From NCBI GenBank assembly GCA_029777945.1, contig JAKORG010000004.1, positions 31,247-95,246 of the forward strand: DNA of 64,000 nucleotides, in the 5' to 3' direction. Under the pieces are notes generated by a model. The model worked only from the letters and a program-made list of their open reading frames with translations, was not told the origin of the DNA and did not search any database. The translations under genes were made by a program, and so were the position numbers. Source of the DNA: Deltaproteobacteria bacterium (GTDB lineage Bacteria; Desulfobacterota; Syntrophorhabdia; Syntrophorhabdales; Syntrophorhabdaceae). Below are positions 44,750 to 54,918 of the stretch, in pieces; position 1 is the first letter of the stretch, and each line of letters opens with the position of its first letter.

Positions 44750-44823
44750 TACGCCCAGCAGGATTCGAACCTGCAGCCTTTGGATTCGTAGTCCAACGCT
44801 CTTTCCAGTTGAGCTATGGGCGC
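44750..44823 (-). tRNA. tRNA-Arg (anticodon ACG)
   Basis: The minus strand folds as a cloverleaf. GCGCCCA pairs with TGGGCGT (first pair G-U), the D arm is in TAGCTCAACTGGAAAGAGC, the anticodon stem TTGGA/TCCAA encloses CTACGAA with anticodon ACG (A34 would be deaminated to inosine by TadA), and the T arm reads GCAGGTTCGAATCCTGC. The discriminator is A, CCA is not encoded, and a T-run follows immediately. Confidence 0.95.
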
Positions 44824-44896
44824 TTAATTGTGGTTCTCATAATAACATATTTACACTTAGTTTAAAAGGCTATTTAATAAACGATTTGTAGCTAAT

Positions 44897-44925
44897 AAAA
44901 AAAGAGGGCTACATTAGCCCTCTTT
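44897..44925 (-). terminator. Intrinsic terminator of the OFA transporter gene
   Basis: AAAGAGGGCT pairs with AGCCCTCTTT (10 bp) around a 5-nt loop, followed on the minus strand by seven Ts. It lies 20 nt past the transporter stop codon and insulates the downstream tRNA gene. Confidence 0.85.
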
Positions 44926-44944
44926 AGTTTTTAAAAACCAAGTT

Positions 44945-46177
44945 TTATGCCTTTTTAGGAGGTTTAACCATTAAAATGGCAATTATAATTCCGATTATTG
45001 CCATTGCCGCGGTGGGATAGAATGCCATTGTATAACTTCCAAATGTATCCTTTGCACTACCTGAAATAATCCCACCTATTATTGCGCCAAGGCCATAGGC
45101 GCTGAACATTACACCATATTTTTGTGCATAGCCCTCAATGCCAAAAAAACTTGCAGTGCCGGCAGGACCTATTGCGAGCCAGCCACCAAGGCACAACCAG
45201 AAACAGCAGAATGCAGTTCCGTATAGTCCCACAGAGCCTTTTCCTGCTACAAGCATCATCAAAGATGCTGCGAGTATGATGATAAATGATATTACTGCGG
45301 CCCATCTCGAGGTAATTTTATCTGCTAATGCCCCAAATATAGGTCTTCCTATACCGTTGAATATGGCAAATATCATTACAAGTGTGGCAGCAGTACCCAT
45401 ATCAAGTCCTATTACCTCTCTACCCACAGATGCTGATATGCCTATTGCCATAAGCCCTGCTGTTGATCCAAGGGTATAACATATCCAGAGACCGTAGAAG
45501 CTTGCTGTTTTTAACATTTCACCGGTTGTTAAGGATTTGCCACCAGCAGCCGTAGCCGGTGGTGTCCAGCCTTTTGGTTTATATCCAGCGGGAGGAAATT
45601 TCATAAGCATTGAAAGAATTACTGTAACAATCAAAAATGCTATACCCATAATACCAAATGTTTTTAATGGGCCATAGGAAACGATAAGAGATTTTGCCAG
45701 AGGCGCGGTAACAAATGCGGAGGCACCGAATCCGAGAAGAGCTAAACCTACGGCAAGTCCTTTTTTGTCAGGAAACCATCTTGTTGCAACAGATACAGGC
45801 CCACCATATACAATACCCACACCTGCCCCACCGATTATGCCATAGGTAACTACAACCATGGAAATGCTTGTTGCAAAGTATGTAAGTATCCATCCAATAC
45901 CTACAACAATGCCACCGATAGACATAACTATTTTTGGTCCAAATTTATCAAGGAATTTGCCAGAGAGAAAAATAAATAAGGAAAAAGTGGCAAGAAAAAT
46001 CATATAGGGGAGATTACCCTGCGTTGCACTGACCTTAAAGAGTTCCTCAAGGGGTTTTTTAAATACACTATAGGCATAAACAGCACCAAGGCACATGTTA
46101 ATTATCATACCAAGGATGACAAAGATCCACCTACCTGCTTCAGCAGACATGCCAAACACTTTAGTGTCATTGGACAT
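44945..46177 (-). CDS. OFA-family (oxalate/formate antiporter-like) MFS transporter
   Basis: 410 residues with twelve hydrophobic segments. The start resembles OFA proteins (RWIFVILGMIINMCLGAVYAYSVFKKPL), with SGKFLDKFGPK between TM2 and TM3, GVGIVYGGPVSVATRWFPDKKGLAVG in the TM4-5 region and the conserved GRPIFGALADK in the second half. Members carry small carboxylates such as oxalate, formate, lactate or pyruvate; the substrate here is unknown. AGGAGG precedes the ATG. No linked metabolic gene gives further clues. Confidence 0.85.
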   Translation of the reverse strand: MSNDTKVFGMSAEAGRWIFVILGMIINMCLGAVYAYSVFKKPLEELFKVSATQGNLPYMIFLATFSLFIFLSGKFLDKFGPKIVMSIGGIVVGIGWILTYFATSISMVVVTYGIIGGAGVGIVYGGPVSVATRWFPDKKGLAVGLALLGFGASAFVTAPLAKSLIVSYGPLKTFGIMGIAFLIVTVILSMLMKFPPAGYKPKGWTPPATAAGGKSLTTGEMLKTASFYGLWICYTLGSTAGLMAIGISASVGREVIGLDMGTAATLVMIFAIFNGIGRPIFGALADKITSRWAAVISFIIILAASLMMLVAGKGSVGLYGTAFCCFWLCLGGWLAIGPAGTASFFGIEGYAQKYGVMFSAYGLGAIIGGIISGSAKDTFGSYTMAFYPTAAMAIIGIIIAILMVKPPKKA

Positions 46178-46262
46178 TGAAACACCTCCTCCTTTTTATT
46201 TTCTTTTGTTAATTTAAAGTTTTTGCCCGGACTTGTGAAAATTATTATAATAAATATGCTAT

Positions 46263-46277
46263 TGTCAAGTAATTTTT
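46263..46277 (-). repeat. 15-bp inverted repeat, transporter-side copy
   Basis: On the minus strand reads AAAAATTACTTGACA, identical to the copy at 46377-46391 on the plus strand. TTGACA could be the -35 box of the transporter gene, though no ideally spaced -10 is seen (TAATTT at 18 nt is the best). Confidence 0.6.
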
Positions 46278-46376
46278 GTAAGAGGCAGCTTTGTTTAAAG
46301 CCTTTTTATGGTTGGCCTAAAATCCTACTAAAATATTTAATGTAAATTTCATAGGTTTTTAGCCCCTTTGAATATT

Positions 46377-46391
46377 AAAAATTACTTGACA
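46377..46391 (+). repeat. 15-bp inverted repeat, rpsL-side copy
   Basis: AAAAATTACTTGACA, an exact match to the inverted copy about 100 bp away. It ends in the -35 box of the ribosomal operon promoter, so the extended part may be a shared operator or an A-rich upstream element. Confidence 0.6.
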
Positions 46392-46414
46392 TAGAACTGC
46401 AAATCGTTTAATAT
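46386..46414 (+). promoter_or_regulatory. Promoter of the str-S10-spc-alpha ribosomal operon
   Basis: Perfect TTGACA, exactly 17 nt, then TAATAT. Transcription would start near 46421, leaving a 75-nt leader before rpsL. rpoBC and rplL are not upstream, so rpsL heads the operon. Confidence 0.7.
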
Positions 46415-46450
46415 ACCAAAGCTTTTCGCCGATATTGTTGGCTATAATAT

Positions 46451-46484
46451 ATCCCTTTAAAAATATTAAGGGATTATTTTTTTT
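46451..46484 (+). terminator. Possible attenuator hairpin in the rpsL leader
   Basis: ATCCCTT pairs with AAGGGAT (46451-46457 and 46468-46474) around a 10-nt AT-rich loop, followed by TATTTTTTTT immediately before the GGAGG of rpsL. It looks like a weak intrinsic terminator in the leader; it may be fortuitous. Confidence 0.35.
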
Positions 46485-46496
46485 GGAGGTTTTTTA

Positions 46497-46871
46497 ATGC
46501 CTACTATTAATCAATTGGTAAGGCAAGGGAGAGAAATCGCAAAAAAGAAGAGTTCGTCACTTGCTCTTATGAGTTGCCCTCAAAAGAGAGGGGTTTGCGT
46601 AAGAGTTTATACAACAACACCGAAAAAACCAAATTCAGCCTTGCGTAAGGTTGCCCGTGTTAGATTGACAAACGGTATTGAGGTTACAACTTATGTGCCC
46701 GGAATAGGTCATAACCTTCAAGAGCACTCTGTAGTTTTAATAAGGGGCGGCAGGGTAAAAGATTTACCAGGTGTGAGATATCATATAATCAGGGGATCGC
46801 TCGATGCAAGTGGTGTGGCAAATAGAAAGAAGAGCAGATCAAAATATGGTGCAAAGAGACCAAAACAATAA
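46497..46871 (+). CDS. rpsL: 30S ribosomal protein S12
   Basis: uS12 lies at the decoding centre and controls accuracy. 124 residues, standard length, with [31 protein letters not shown] (the streptomycin-determining lysine region, wild-type Lys) and the C-terminal [17 protein letters not shown] is 7 nt before the ATG. It is the first gene after the promoter at 46386. Confidence 0.97.
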   Translation: MPTINQLVRQGREIAKKKSSSLALMSCPQKRGVCVRVYTTTPKKPNSALRKVARVRLTNGIEVTTYVPGIGHNLQEHSVVLIRGGRVKDLPGVRYHIIRGSLDASGVANRKKSRSKYGAKRPKQ

Positions 46872-46884
46872 GGAGCATTAAAAA

Positions 46885-47355
46885 ATGCCGAGAAAAGGAC
46901 ATATAGCAAAACAGGAGATAATACCTGATACTAAATATAATGACCTCATCGTTGCCCGTTTAATAAATTGTATTATGTGGGATGGCAAAAAGAGCATTGC
47001 AAGAAAGATTGTATACGGTGCTTTTGATATTATTGAAAAAAGACAGAAAGAAGACCCATTAAAGATTTTTCACAAGGCAATAGACAATATAAAACCAGAG
47101 CTCGAGGTAAAGCCAAGAAGGGTAGGTGGTGCAACCTACCAGGTGCCCGTTGAGGTAAGACCTAATAGAAAGTTATCCCTTTCCATAAGATGGTTGATTA
47201 GATATGCCCGTGAAAGGTCAGAGAGAACAATGATGGAAAAGCTGGCCGGTGAGATAATGGATGCATTTAATAATAAGGGTGGAGCAGTTAAAAAGAGAGA
47301 AGATACCCATAAGATGGCAGAGGCAAACAAGGCATTTGCCCATTATAGATGGTAA
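46885..47355 (+). CDS. rpsG: 30S ribosomal protein S7
   Basis: uS7 nucleates the 30S head and contacts E-site tRNA. 156 residues with [43 protein letters not shown] and the C-terminal AFAHYRW. Ribosome site AGGAG overlaps the end of rpsL. In E. coli S7 represses this operon by binding the rpsL-rpsG gap; here that gap is only 13 nt, so the same mechanism is unlikely. Confidence 0.97.
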   Translation: MPRKGHIAKQEIIPDTKYNDLIVARLINCIMWDGKKSIARKIVYGAFDIIEKRQKEDPLKIFHKAIDNIKPELEVKPRRVGGATYQVPVEVRPNRKLSLSIRWLIRYARERSERTMMEKLAGEIMDAFNNKGGAVKKREDTHKMAEANKAFAHYRW

Positions 47356-47371
47356 GGATAAAAGGCAAAAA

Positions 47372-49453
47372 ATGGTAAAGATGATAAGAAATGTAGGAAT
47401 AATGGCTCATATTGACGCAGGCAAAACTACCGCAACTGAGCGTATTCTTTTTTATACAGGGGTGAATAACAGGATAGGTGAGGTAGACGACGGGTCTGCC
47501 ACAATGGATTGGATGGAGGAGGAAAAGGAAAGGGGTATTACAATTACAGCCGCCTCCACAACCTGTTTCTGGCGAGACCATAGAATAAACATCATAGATA
47601 CCCCAGGGCACATAGATTTTACCCTTGAGGTGGGTAGGTCATTGAGGGTTTTAGACGGTGCAGTTGCTTTATTTTCTGCTGTTGAGGGTGTTGAGCCCCA
47701 ATCAGAGACAGTATGGAGACAGGCAGACAGGTATAATGTGCCAAGAATTGCATATTTAAACAAGATGGATAGGCCTGGTGCGGATTTTAATAAATGCATT
47801 GGGATGATCAAAGAAATGTTAAAGGCAAACCCTTTGCCCTTACAGATACCAATTTATAATGGTGATGAATTCAGGGGTTATGTCGATATAATTAAAGAAA
47901 AGGCAATAATATATGACAAAGATAGGTTGGGGGTAACATATTCGGTCGTAGATGTGCCAGAATATCTTACTTACGAACTTAACAATGCAAAAGACGTCCT
48001 TTTCGAAAAGCTTTCAGAATTAGACGATGATTTTATGGAAGGCTATCTTGAAGGAAGAATTTTTAGCGAAGAAGAGATAAAGGCTGTTATTAGAAAGGGC
48101 ACTTTAAGTAGTAGCATTTTACCTGTTTTATGTGGCTCTGCCTTTAAGAACAAAGGTATTCAAGGCTTATTAGATGCAATAGTAGATTATCTGCCATCCC
48201 CTGAGGATGTATCACCATATAAATTCTGGACATCAGAAGGCAATGAGGGTTTTGTGGAAGGCAGAAAAGATGAGCCCTTCAGCGGTCTTGTGTTTAAAAT
48301 AATGAACGACCCCTTTGTGGGTCACCTAAGTTATGTAAGGGTATATTCTGGGACTTTAAAGACTGGTGATTTTGTATTAAACAGCTCAAAAGGAAAGACA
48401 GAGAGGATAGGCAGAATCTTAAGGCTCCATGCAAATAAAAGGGAAGAAATAAAAAATGTCGAGGCAGGTGATATTTGTGCTGTTGTTGGCCTAAAAAATG
48501 TTGTTACCGGTGATACTTTATGTGAGCCACAACAGGACATCTTCTACGAAAATATTGAAGTGCCTGTTCCTGTTCTTTCCTGTGCTATTGCCCCAAAGAA
48601 AAAAGATGACCTAAAAAAGATGTGGCTTGTATTTAATAAATATACTGTAGAAGACCCATCGCTGAACGTAAGGCTTGATAATGAAACTGGGGAAGTAATA
48701 CTTTCTGGTATGGGCGAGTTACATTTAGACATAGTAATGAACAGGGCAAAAAGGGAACATAACCTTGAAATGATCTCTGCACCGCCTCAAGTTGCATACA
48801 GAGAAACAATTACAAAGAGTGCACAGGCTACGGGAAAATACATTAAGCAATCCGGTGGAAGAGGCCAGTACGGTCATGTAGTTATAAATATCTCTCCTTC
48901 AGAAGGGGCAGGATTTATTTTCGAGAATAAAATCATAGGTGGGGTGATACCAAAGGAATTCATATCAAGTGTAGAAAGCGGTATAAGAGAAGCCCTTGAG
49001 AAAGGAGTAGTTTTAGGGTATCCTCTTATTGATATAAAGGTGGAATTAATAGACGGTTCATATCATGAGGTAGATTCATCTGAACTTGCTTTTAAGCTTG
49101 CAGGTTCTTTGGCAGTAAAAGAGGGTGTAAAGAAGGCAAATCCTATTATTCTTGAGCCCATTATGAAAGTTGATGTGAATTTACCTGCTAAATTTTTAGG
49201 TAATGTTGTAGGAGATCTTTCTTCGAGGAGGGGAAAGATAGTGGAGATAGGGGAGCGTAACGGTTATAAAACAGTTACTGCCTACATACCCCTTGATGAA
49301 ATGTTTGGGTATACAACACAGTTAAGATCAATTACGCAGGGCAGAGGCAGTCATACAATGGAGTTCTTCAGGTATGCGCCTGTTCCCCAAAATATCTTTG
49401 AAATGTTAACCAAAAATAGAGAAAAAATACAAACGGAGGTCCTCTATGGCTAA
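47372..49453 (+). CDS. fusA: Elongation factor G
   Basis: Translocation GTPase, 693 residues from ATG 47372, which has AAAGG upstream; the open frame extends back into rpsG but that part is not EF-G-like. G domain: [27 protein letters not shown] and GSAFKNKG. Domain IV contains [21 protein letters not shown] and the protein ends in the usual [15 protein letters not shown] region (RGxAxYxMxF in most relatives). It overlaps tuf by 8 nt. Confidence 0.95.
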   Translation: MVKMIRNVGIMAHIDAGKTTATERILFYTGVNNRIGEVDDGSATMDWMEEEKERGITITAASTTCFWRDHRINIIDTPGHIDFTLEVGRSLRVLDGAVALFSAVEGVEPQSETVWRQADRYNVPRIAYLNKMDRPGADFNKCIGMIKEMLKANPLPLQIPIYNGDEFRGYVDIIKEKAIIYDKDRLGVTYSVVDVPEYLTYELNNAKDVLFEKLSELDDDFMEGYLEGRIFSEEEIKAVIRKGTLSSSILPVLCGSAFKNKGIQGLLDAIVDYLPSPEDVSPYKFWTSEGNEGFVEGRKDEPFSGLVFKIMNDPFVGHLSYVRVYSGTLKTGDFVLNSSKGKTERIGRILRLHANKREEIKNVEAGDICAVVGLKNVVTGDTLCEPQQDIFYENIEVPVPVLSCAIAPKKKDDLKKMWLVFNKYTVEDPSLNVRLDNETGEVILSGMGELHLDIVMNRAKREHNLEMISAPPQVAYRETITKSAQATGKYIKQSGGRGQYGHVVINISPSEGAGFIFENKIIGGVIPKEFISSVESGIREALEKGVVLGYPLIDIKVELIDGSYHEVDSSELAFKLAGSLAVKEGVKKANPIILEPIMKVDVNLPAKFLGNVVGDLSSRRGKIVEIGERNGYKTVTAYIPLDEMFGYTTQLRSITQGRGSHTMEFFRYAPVPQNIFEMLTKNREKIQTEVLYG

Positions 49454-50645
49454 GAAAAAGTTTGAAAGAACCAAACCCCATGTGAACATTGGCACCATAG
49501 GACATATAGACCATGGTAAGACAACACTTACAAGTGCAATCACAAGGTGTCTTGCCTCAAAGGGTATGGCAGAATGGATCCCCTTTGACCAGATAGATAA
49601 GGCCCCTGAAGAAAAGGAAAGGGGTATTACCATAGCCACTGCCCATGTAGAATACGAAACAGCAAAACGCCACTATGCCCATGTGGACTGCCCTGGCCAT
49701 GCAGACTATATAAAGAACATGATAACAGGTGCAGCACAGATGGATGGTGCCATACTCGTTGTAGGTGCCAATGACGGACCCATGCCCCAGACAAGGGAAC
49801 ACATACTACTTGCCCGTCAGGTAGGTGTGCCTTACATAGTGGTATACCTCAACAAGATAGACATGGTGGATGACCCAGAACTCATAGAACTCGTAGAAAT
49901 GGAACTCCGTGAACTTTTAACCCAGTATGAATTCCCCGGTGATGAGATACCCATCATAAAGGGAAGTGCCTTAAAGGCACTGGAGCACGGCTGCGGTGAT
50001 GTAAACTGCCCCCACTGCAAGAGCATATTTGAACTCATGGATGCAGTGGACAGCTACATCCCTGAATCCACCCGTGATGTAGATAAACCATTTCTTATGC
50101 CCATAGAGGATGTCTTCTCCATAAGTGGTAGGGGAACGGTTGTTACAGGTCGTGTGGAAAGGGGTGTTATAAAACCTGGTGATGAGGTGGAGATCATAGG
50201 ATTCCGTCCTACTGTAAAGACAGTAGCCACCTCCATAGAGATGTTCCGCAAGGTCCTCGATCAAGGTCAGGCAGGTGACAACATAGGTGTGCTTCTAAGG
50301 GGTATTAAAAAGGATGAGGTAGAAAGGGGTCAGGTCCTTGCAAAACCCGGTAGCATTACCCCCCATACAAAGTTTAAAGGTAAGGTCTATGTATTGACCA
50401 AGGAAGAAGGTGGTCGTCATACACCGTTCTTCTCAGGTTATAGACCACAGTTCTATATAAGAACAACAGACGTAACAGGTGTGGCAAGACTACCAGAGGG
50501 TGTAGAGATGGTCATGCCCGGTGACAATGTAACCCTCACCATAGAACTCGTCTCACCCATTGCCCTTGAAAAAGAACTCCGCTTTGCCATAAGGGAGGGT
50601 GGTAAGACAGTAGGTGCAGGTGTTGTAACAGAGATTATAGAGTAG
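49446..50645 (+). CDS. tuf: Elongation factor Tu
   Basis: Delivers aminoacyl-tRNA to the ribosome. 399 residues: [48 protein letters not shown]; domain [15 protein letters not shown] and domain [19 protein letters not shown]. Its ATG lies inside the last codons of fusA, with GGAGG 6 nt upstream. Codon use is clearly more GC-ending and repetitive (GCC, CCC, CTC, ATA) than its neighbours, in keeping with very high expression or gene conversion with a second tuf copy. An extra Cys pair, VNCPHC, sits in the G domain loop near residue 184. Confidence 0.97.
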   Translation: MAKKKFERTKPHVNIGTIGHIDHGKTTLTSAITRCLASKGMAEWIPFDQIDKAPEEKERGITIATAHVEYETAKRHYAHVDCPGHADYIKNMITGAAQMDGAILVVGANDGPMPQTREHILLARQVGVPYIVVYLNKIDMVDDPELIELVEMELRELLTQYEFPGDEIPIIKGSALKALEHGCGDVNCPHCKSIFELMDAVDSYIPESTRDVDKPFLMPIEDVFSISGRGTVVTGRVERGVIKPGDEVEIIGFRPTVKTVATSIEMFRKVLDQGQAGDNIGVLLRGIKKDEVERGQVLAKPGSITPHTKFKGKVYVLTKEEGGRHTPFFSGYRPQFYIRTTDVTGVARLPEGVEMVMPGDNVTLTIELVSPIALEKELRFAIREGGKTVGAGVVTEIIE

Positions 50646-50658
50646 AAGGGGATGGAAG

Positions 50659-50964
50659 ATGAGGCAAAAAATCAGGATATGCCTGAAAGCCTTTGATCAT
50701 AGACTGCTTGATCAATCGGTTAAGGAGATAGTGGATGCAGCAAAGAAGACAGGAGCCCAGGTGGTGGGTCCTGTTCCTTTGCCTACAAAAATCCAGAAAT
50801 TTTGTGTTTTAAGGTCACCCCATATTGATAAAAAGTCAAGGGAGCAGTTTGAGATAAGGACACATAAAAGACTTATTGATATATTCGAACCAACACAGCA
50901 GACTGTGGATGCTTTAATGAAACTTGAGCTTGCCGCAGGGGTTGACGTGGAGATAAAATCTTGA
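50659..50964 (+). CDS. rpsJ: 30S ribosomal protein S10
   Basis: uS10 (NusE), part of the 30S head and of the antitermination complex. 101 residues with [50 protein letters not shown] in pieces (GPVPLPTK, then [14 protein letters not shown]) and [12 protein letters not shown]. It is normally followed by rplC; here rplD follows after 11 nt. Confidence 0.97.
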   Translation: MRQKIRICLKAFDHRLLDQSVKEIVDAAKKTGAQVVGPVPLPTKIQKFCVLRSPHIDKKSREQFEIRTHKRLIDIFEPTQQTVDALMKLELAAGVDVEIKS

Positions 50965-50975
50965 GGTGTTTGAAA

Positions 50976-51599
50976 ATGGCAAAAGCAGACCTGCTAAACA
51001 TAAAGGCAGAAAAGATAGGTGAGATTGAGATAAAGGATGAAATTTTTAATTGCGAGGCAAAACCCCATCTCATCCATGATGTTATAAAAATGCAGCTTGC
51101 AAACAGAAGAAGGGGAACGGCATCTACTAAAACAAGAAGTGAAGTAAAAGGCAGCAATAAAAAACCATACAGACAGAAAGGGACAGGTAGGGCAAGATTA
51201 GGGACGTATAAGTCACCTCTTATGGTAGGTGGTGGTGTTGTATTCGGGCCACATCCAAGAGACTACAGTTATAGCTTGCCTAAAAAGGTTAGAAAGGCTG
51301 CATTGAGATCAGCCTTAACTGTGCGTTTTTCAGGTTCTAACATGATAGTGTTAGACAAGCTCGAGTTAGATAAGATAAGCACAAAGACATTTAGCGGCAT
51401 TATGAAAGCGTTAAACCTGACAAAACCTTTGTTTGTCATTTCCAATAAAGACGATATTGTGGAAAAATCAGCAAGAAACATACCTTATACCAAGATATTG
51501 AGGACAGAAGGACTAAACGTTTACGATGTGATAAGATACGAACAATTGGTTTTCACCCTTGATTCCCTTCGTAAGATAGAAGAGGTGCTTGCGCTATGA
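50976..51599 (+). CDS. rplD: 50S ribosomal protein L4
   Basis: uL4 lines the peptide exit tunnel and in E. coli autoregulates the S10 operon. 207 residues; the tunnel loop shows [31 protein letters not shown] (in pieces [21 protein letters not shown]) followed by [18 protein letters not shown] 50976 is chosen because of GAGGTG just upstream; an in-frame TTG at 50961 overlaps rpsJ. No trace of L3 lies between it and rpsJ. Confidence 0.96.
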   Translation: MAKADLLNIKAEKIGEIEIKDEIFNCEAKPHLIHDVIKMQLANRRRGTASTKTRSEVKGSNKKPYRQKGTGRARLGTYKSPLMVGGGVVFGPHPRDYSYSLPKKVRKAALRSALTVRFSGSNMIVLDKLELDKISTKTFSGIMKALNLTKPLFVISNKDDIVEKSARNIPYTKILRTEGLNVYDVIRYEQLVFTLDSLRKIEEVLAL

Positions 51600-51883
51600 A
51601 CGAATATGATATAATCTTAAGGCCTATTATTACAGAAAAGAGCACATTACTGAAAGAAACAGGAAATCAATATGTATTTGAGGTGCATAGAGACGCCAAC
51701 AAGATAGAGATAAAAAAGGCAGTGGAAAAGCTTTTTAAGGTGAAGGTGTTATCTGTTCAGGTGATTAATATGGAAGGAAAGAAAAAGAGATTGGGAAGAT
51801 TTTTCGGAAAGAGGTCAGACTGGAAGAAGGCAATTGTTAAGCTCAATCCTAATGATAAAATTTCGATTTTTGAAGGTGCATAA
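51596..51883 (+). CDS. rplW: 50S ribosomal protein L23
   Basis: uL23 at the tunnel exit, docking site for trigger factor and SRP. 95 residues: [37 protein letters not shown] and [19 protein letters not shown]. Starts as ATGA within the rplD stop. Confidence 0.96.
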   Translation: MNEYDIILRPIITEKSTLLKETGNQYVFEVHRDANKIEIKKAVEKLFKVKVLSVQVINMEGKKKRLGRFFGKRSDWKKAIVKLNPNDKISIFEGA

Positions 51884-52710
51884 TGGGAGTAAGAGAATAT
51901 AAACCAACATCTCCTGGCAGGAGATTTATGAGTGTCCTCACCTATGATGAGATTACAAAAAAAGAACCTGAAAAGTCTCTTGTTGTAAAACTAAAAAAGA
52001 CTGGCGGTAGAAACCATTCTGGAAGGATTACAACAAGACATATAGGTGGTGGTCACAAGAGAAAGTATAGAATTATTGATTTTAAAAGGGATAAATTCGA
52101 CATACCTGGCAAGGTCTCCAGTATTGAATACGACCCCAACAGATCTGCAAACATCGCTTTAATCAACTATTTAGATGGTGAAAAGAGATACATCCTTGCA
52201 CCACTTGGTCTGAAGGTAGGTGAAACGGTAATTTCCAGTAAAAAACCAGATACGGAGATAAAAGAAGGAAATGCAATGCCTTTACAGTATATACCTCTGG
52301 GCACATTTATACATAATGTGGAATTAAAACCAGGAAAGGGTGGACAGATTGCGAGAAGTGCAGGAAATTATTCGCAACTCATTGCAAAGGAAGGAGATTA
52401 CGGTCATGTAAGGCTACCTTCAGGGGAGGTCAGACTTATCCATCTATCCTGTATGGCCACAATTGGTCAGGTAGGAAACATTGAACACGAGAATATATCC
52501 ATAGGAAAGGCAGGAAGAAGTAGATGGCTTGGCATTCGTCCTACTGTGAGAGGAACGGCAATGAACCCTGTTGACCATCCATTGGGAGGTGGTGAAGGTC
52601 GTTCCAAAGGTGGAAGGCACCCCTGTTCACCTTGGGGGCAGCTGGCTAAGGGATTAAAAACACGGAAGAACAAGAGAACAGAAAAGTTTATAATAAAACA
52701 TAGAGATTAG
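51883..52710 (+). CDS. rplB: 50S ribosomal protein L2
   Basis: uL2, needed for subunit association and near the peptidyl transferase centre. 275 residues: [49 protein letters not shown] and the highly conserved [22 protein letters not shown] with the essential His. It starts at TAATG within the rplW stop. Confidence 0.97.
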   Translation: MGVREYKPTSPGRRFMSVLTYDEITKKEPEKSLVVKLKKTGGRNHSGRITTRHIGGGHKRKYRIIDFKRDKFDIPGKVSSIEYDPNRSANIALINYLDGEKRYILAPLGLKVGETVISSKKPDTEIKEGNAMPLQYIPLGTFIHNVELKPGKGGQIARSAGNYSQLIAKEGDYGHVRLPSGEVRLIHLSCMATIGQVGNIEHENISIGKAGRSRWLGIRPTVRGTAMNPVDHPLGGGEGRSKGGRHPCSPWGQLAKGLKTRKNKRTEKFIIKHRD

Positions 52711-52719
52711 GAGGTCTAA

Positions 52720-53010
52720 GTGGCGAGGTCTTTAAAAAAAGGACCATATGTGGATGAAAAGCTTTTAAAAAAGGTGCTTGAAGCCAAGGGTTCTAAAACC
52801 TCCAAGGTTATAAAGACATGGTCAAGGAGGTCAACTATTGTTCCCGATTTTATAGGATTGACCTTTGCTGTGCATAACGGTAAAAAGTTTATCCCTGTTT
52901 TTGTTACCGAGGAGATGGTCGGTCATAAATTGGGCGAGTTTTCACCTACAAGAACCTTTCACAGTCATGCCGGTGACAGAAAGGCAAAGGTTGCGAAAAG
53001 GAAGGATTAA
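52720..53010 (+). CDS. rpsS: 30S ribosomal protein S19
   Basis: uS19 in the 30S head. 96 residues: [62 protein letters not shown] start with AGGAGG 5 nt upstream. Confidence 0.97.
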   Translation: MARSLKKGPYVDEKLLKKVLEAKGSKTSKVIKTWSRRSTIVPDFIGLTFAVHNGKKFIPVFVTEEMVGHKLGEFSPTRTFHSHAGDRKAKVAKRKD

Positions 53011-53012
53011 AA

Positions 53013-53345
53013 ATGGAAATTAAGGCCAAATCAAGAATGATTAGGATATCACCCACTAAGGTCAGAATAGTAGCAGAACAGATAAAGAAAAAAAATGTTA
53101 ATGAGGCTATGGGTATGTTGATGTTTATGCCTCAGAAGGCATCTTACATATTGAAAAAACTTTTGAACAGTGCCATAGCCAATGCAAAGCAAAAAAAATA
53201 TATTGATATAGATAATCTCTACGTTAAAAATATACTCGTCGATGAGGGACCGACATTAAAGAGATTTTTACCAAGGGCTATGGGAAGAGCAACAAGGATA
53301 AGAAAGAGGATGAGCCATATAACAATGATATTAGATGAATCATAA
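53013..53345 (+). CDS. rplV: 50S ribosomal protein L22
   Basis: uL22 extends a hairpin into the exit tunnel. 110 residues: RMIRISPTKVRIVAEQIK, LKKLLNSAIANAKQ and the tunnel loop region LPRAMGRATRIRKRMSHITMIL. Spaced 2 nt from rpsS. Confidence 0.97.
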   Translation: MEIKAKSRMIRISPTKVRIVAEQIKKKNVNEAMGMLMFMPQKASYILKKLLNSAIANAKQKKYIDIDNLYVKNILVDEGPTLKRFLPRAMGRATRIRKRMSHITMILDES

Positions 53346-53358
53346 TTTTGGAGGTTAA

Positions 53359-54003
53359 ATGGGTCAAAAGACAAATCCATTAGGTTTCAGACTCGGGATA
53401 ATTAAAACTTGGGATTCAAGGTGGTTTGTATCAAAAAATTATGCAAAATTTCTCCTTGAGGACATGGCAATAAAGAAATATCTAAAGGATAAGCTTTACC
53501 AAGCAGGCATATCAAAAATTGAAATAGAGAGGGCTGCAAACAAAGATAAGAGGGTCAAAATAAATATACATACCTCAAGGCCGGGTCTTGTAATAGGAAG
53601 AAAGGGCTCGGAGGTGGATAGTTTAAAGAAAGAATTACAGGTAATGACTGATAAAGAAGTAATATTAAATATAACAGAGGTAAAAAGACCTGAGATAGAC
53701 GCCCAGCTTGTAGCAGAAAATGTTGCACTCCAGATTGAAAGAAGGGTTTCTTTTAGAAGGGCAATGAAAAGAAATGTATCTCAGGCATTGAAATTCGGTG
53801 CAAAGGGAATAAAGGTAATGTGTGCCGGAAGATTGGCAGGGGCAGAGATGGCAAGGACTGAGTGGTATAGGGAAGGACGTGTGCCACTTCAGACTATAAG
53901 GGCTGATATAGATTACGGTTTTGCAATTGCCAGAACAAAATACGGTGTAATTGGGATAAAGGTCTGGATTTATAAAGGAGAAATTTATCAGGAGATAGTA
54001 TAA
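53359..54003 (+). CDS. rpsC: 30S ribosomal protein S3
   Basis: uS3 at the mRNA entry tunnel. 214 residues with [13 protein letters not shown], a KH domain ([22 protein letters not shown] in pieces: [22 protein letters not shown]), and the C-terminal [28 protein letters not shown] precedes the ATG. Confidence 0.97.
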   Translation: MGQKTNPLGFRLGIIKTWDSRWFVSKNYAKFLLEDMAIKKYLKDKLYQAGISKIEIERAANKDKRVKINIHTSRPGLVIGRKGSEVDSLKKELQVMTDKEVILNITEVKRPEIDAQLVAENVALQIERRVSFRRAMKRNVSQALKFGAKGIKVMCAGRLAGAEMARTEWYREGRVPLQTIRADIDYGFAIARTKYGVIGIKVWIYKGEIYQEIV

Positions 54004-54419
54004 TGCTTGCGCCAAAGAGGGTAAAATACAGAAAACAACAAAAAGGCAGGATGAAGGGCGTTGCCTCAAGGGGCAATGAGATAAGTTTTGGTGACTTTGG
54101 TTTACAGGCTCTTGAATGCGGTGTTCTTACGGCAAGACAGATTGAAGCAGCTCGTATTGCATTAACGAGATATGTAAGAAGGGCAGGAAAGGTCTGGATA
54201 AGGGTATTTCCAGACAAACCCATTACAAAAAAACCAGCAGAGACAAGAATGGGAAAAGGTAAAGGACCTACAGAAGGCTGGGTTGCCGTTGTTAAACCTG
54301 GTAAGGTTATATACGAGATAAAAGGTGTTCCTGAAGATAAAGCAAGGGAGGCCTTAAGGATTGCATCCCATAAATTACCCATTGAAACAAGATTTGTGGC
54401 AAGAAGTGAGGAAAAATGA
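54003..54419 (+). CDS. rplP: 50S ribosomal protein L16
   Basis: uL16 positions tRNA in the A and P sites. 138 residues: [68 protein letters not shown] in pieces ([17 protein letters not shown]). Starts at TAATG within the rpsC stop. Confidence 0.97.
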   Translation: MLAPKRVKYRKQQKGRMKGVASRGNEISFGDFGLQALECGVLTARQIEAARIALTRYVRRAGKVWIRVFPDKPITKKPAETRMGKGKGPTEGWVAVVKPGKVIYEIKGVPEDKAREALRIASHKLPIETRFVARSEEK

Positions 54420-54610
54420 AGGCTAAAGAATTAAGAGAACTCACAAAAGAAGAGCTATTAAGAAAGAAAACAGATATAAAAGAAGAGCTTTTTAACCTCA
54501 GGTTTCAGCATTCCACGGGACAACTTGAAAATACTGCAAGGATGAAACTTCTAAAAAGGGATATTGCAAGAATAGAGACTGTTTTGAGAGAAAAGGAGTC
54601 CAAGAGGTAG
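54416..54610 (+). CDS. rpmC: 50S ribosomal protein L29
   Basis: uL29, a two-helix protein beside L23. 64 residues: [47 protein letters not shown] overlap with rplP. Confidence 0.96.
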   Translation: MKAKELRELTKEELLRKKTDIKEELFNLRFQHSTGQLENTARMKLLKRDIARIETVLREKESKR

Positions 54611-54612
54611 GC

Positions 54613-54918
54613 ATGGAAAAGGTAGTCCATAAAAGAAAAATGACAGGCGTGGTTATAAAGGATAAAATGGATAAGACCGTTGTTGTAGAGGTTGAAAAAT
54701 TTCACAAGCACCCTAAATATCATAAATATATAAAGATAAAAAAGAGATATAAGGCACACGATGAAGGTAATAAATGCAGAATCGGAGATAATGTGCTTAT
54801 TGTGGAATCAAGACCCTTGAGTAAAGAGAAGAGATGGATCGTTAAAAATATAATAAAAAGAGAAGAACCTATGCCAATTCAGGAAGAGGTGATGGAAAAT
54901 GATACAAGAGAAAACTAA
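54613..54918 (+). CDS. rpsQ: 30S ribosomal protein S17
   Basis: uS17 binds the 5' domain of 16S rRNA. 101 residues, about 15 longer than usual, with [29 protein letters not shown] in pieces ([20 protein letters not shown]), [16 protein letters not shown] and [12 protein letters not shown]. The extra acidic C-terminal tail ([13 protein letters not shown]) is encoded partly inside the 20-nt overlap with rplN. Confidence 0.95.
   Translation: MEKVVHKRKMTGVVIKDKMDKTVVVEVEKFHKHPKYHKYIKIKKRYKAHDEGNKCRIGDNVLIVESRPLSKEKRWIVKNIIKREEPMPIQEEVMENDTREN

Noticed and set aside
47261..47371. N-terminal extension of EF-G into rpsG
   Set aside because: The extra 37 residues are the shifted frame of rpsG; EF-G homology starts at ATG 47372 with AAAGG upstream.
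50965..50975. A remnant or miscalled rplC between rpsJ and rplD
   Set aside because: Only 11 bases lie there and they contain the rplD ribosome site; neither neighbour is extended by L3-like sequence.
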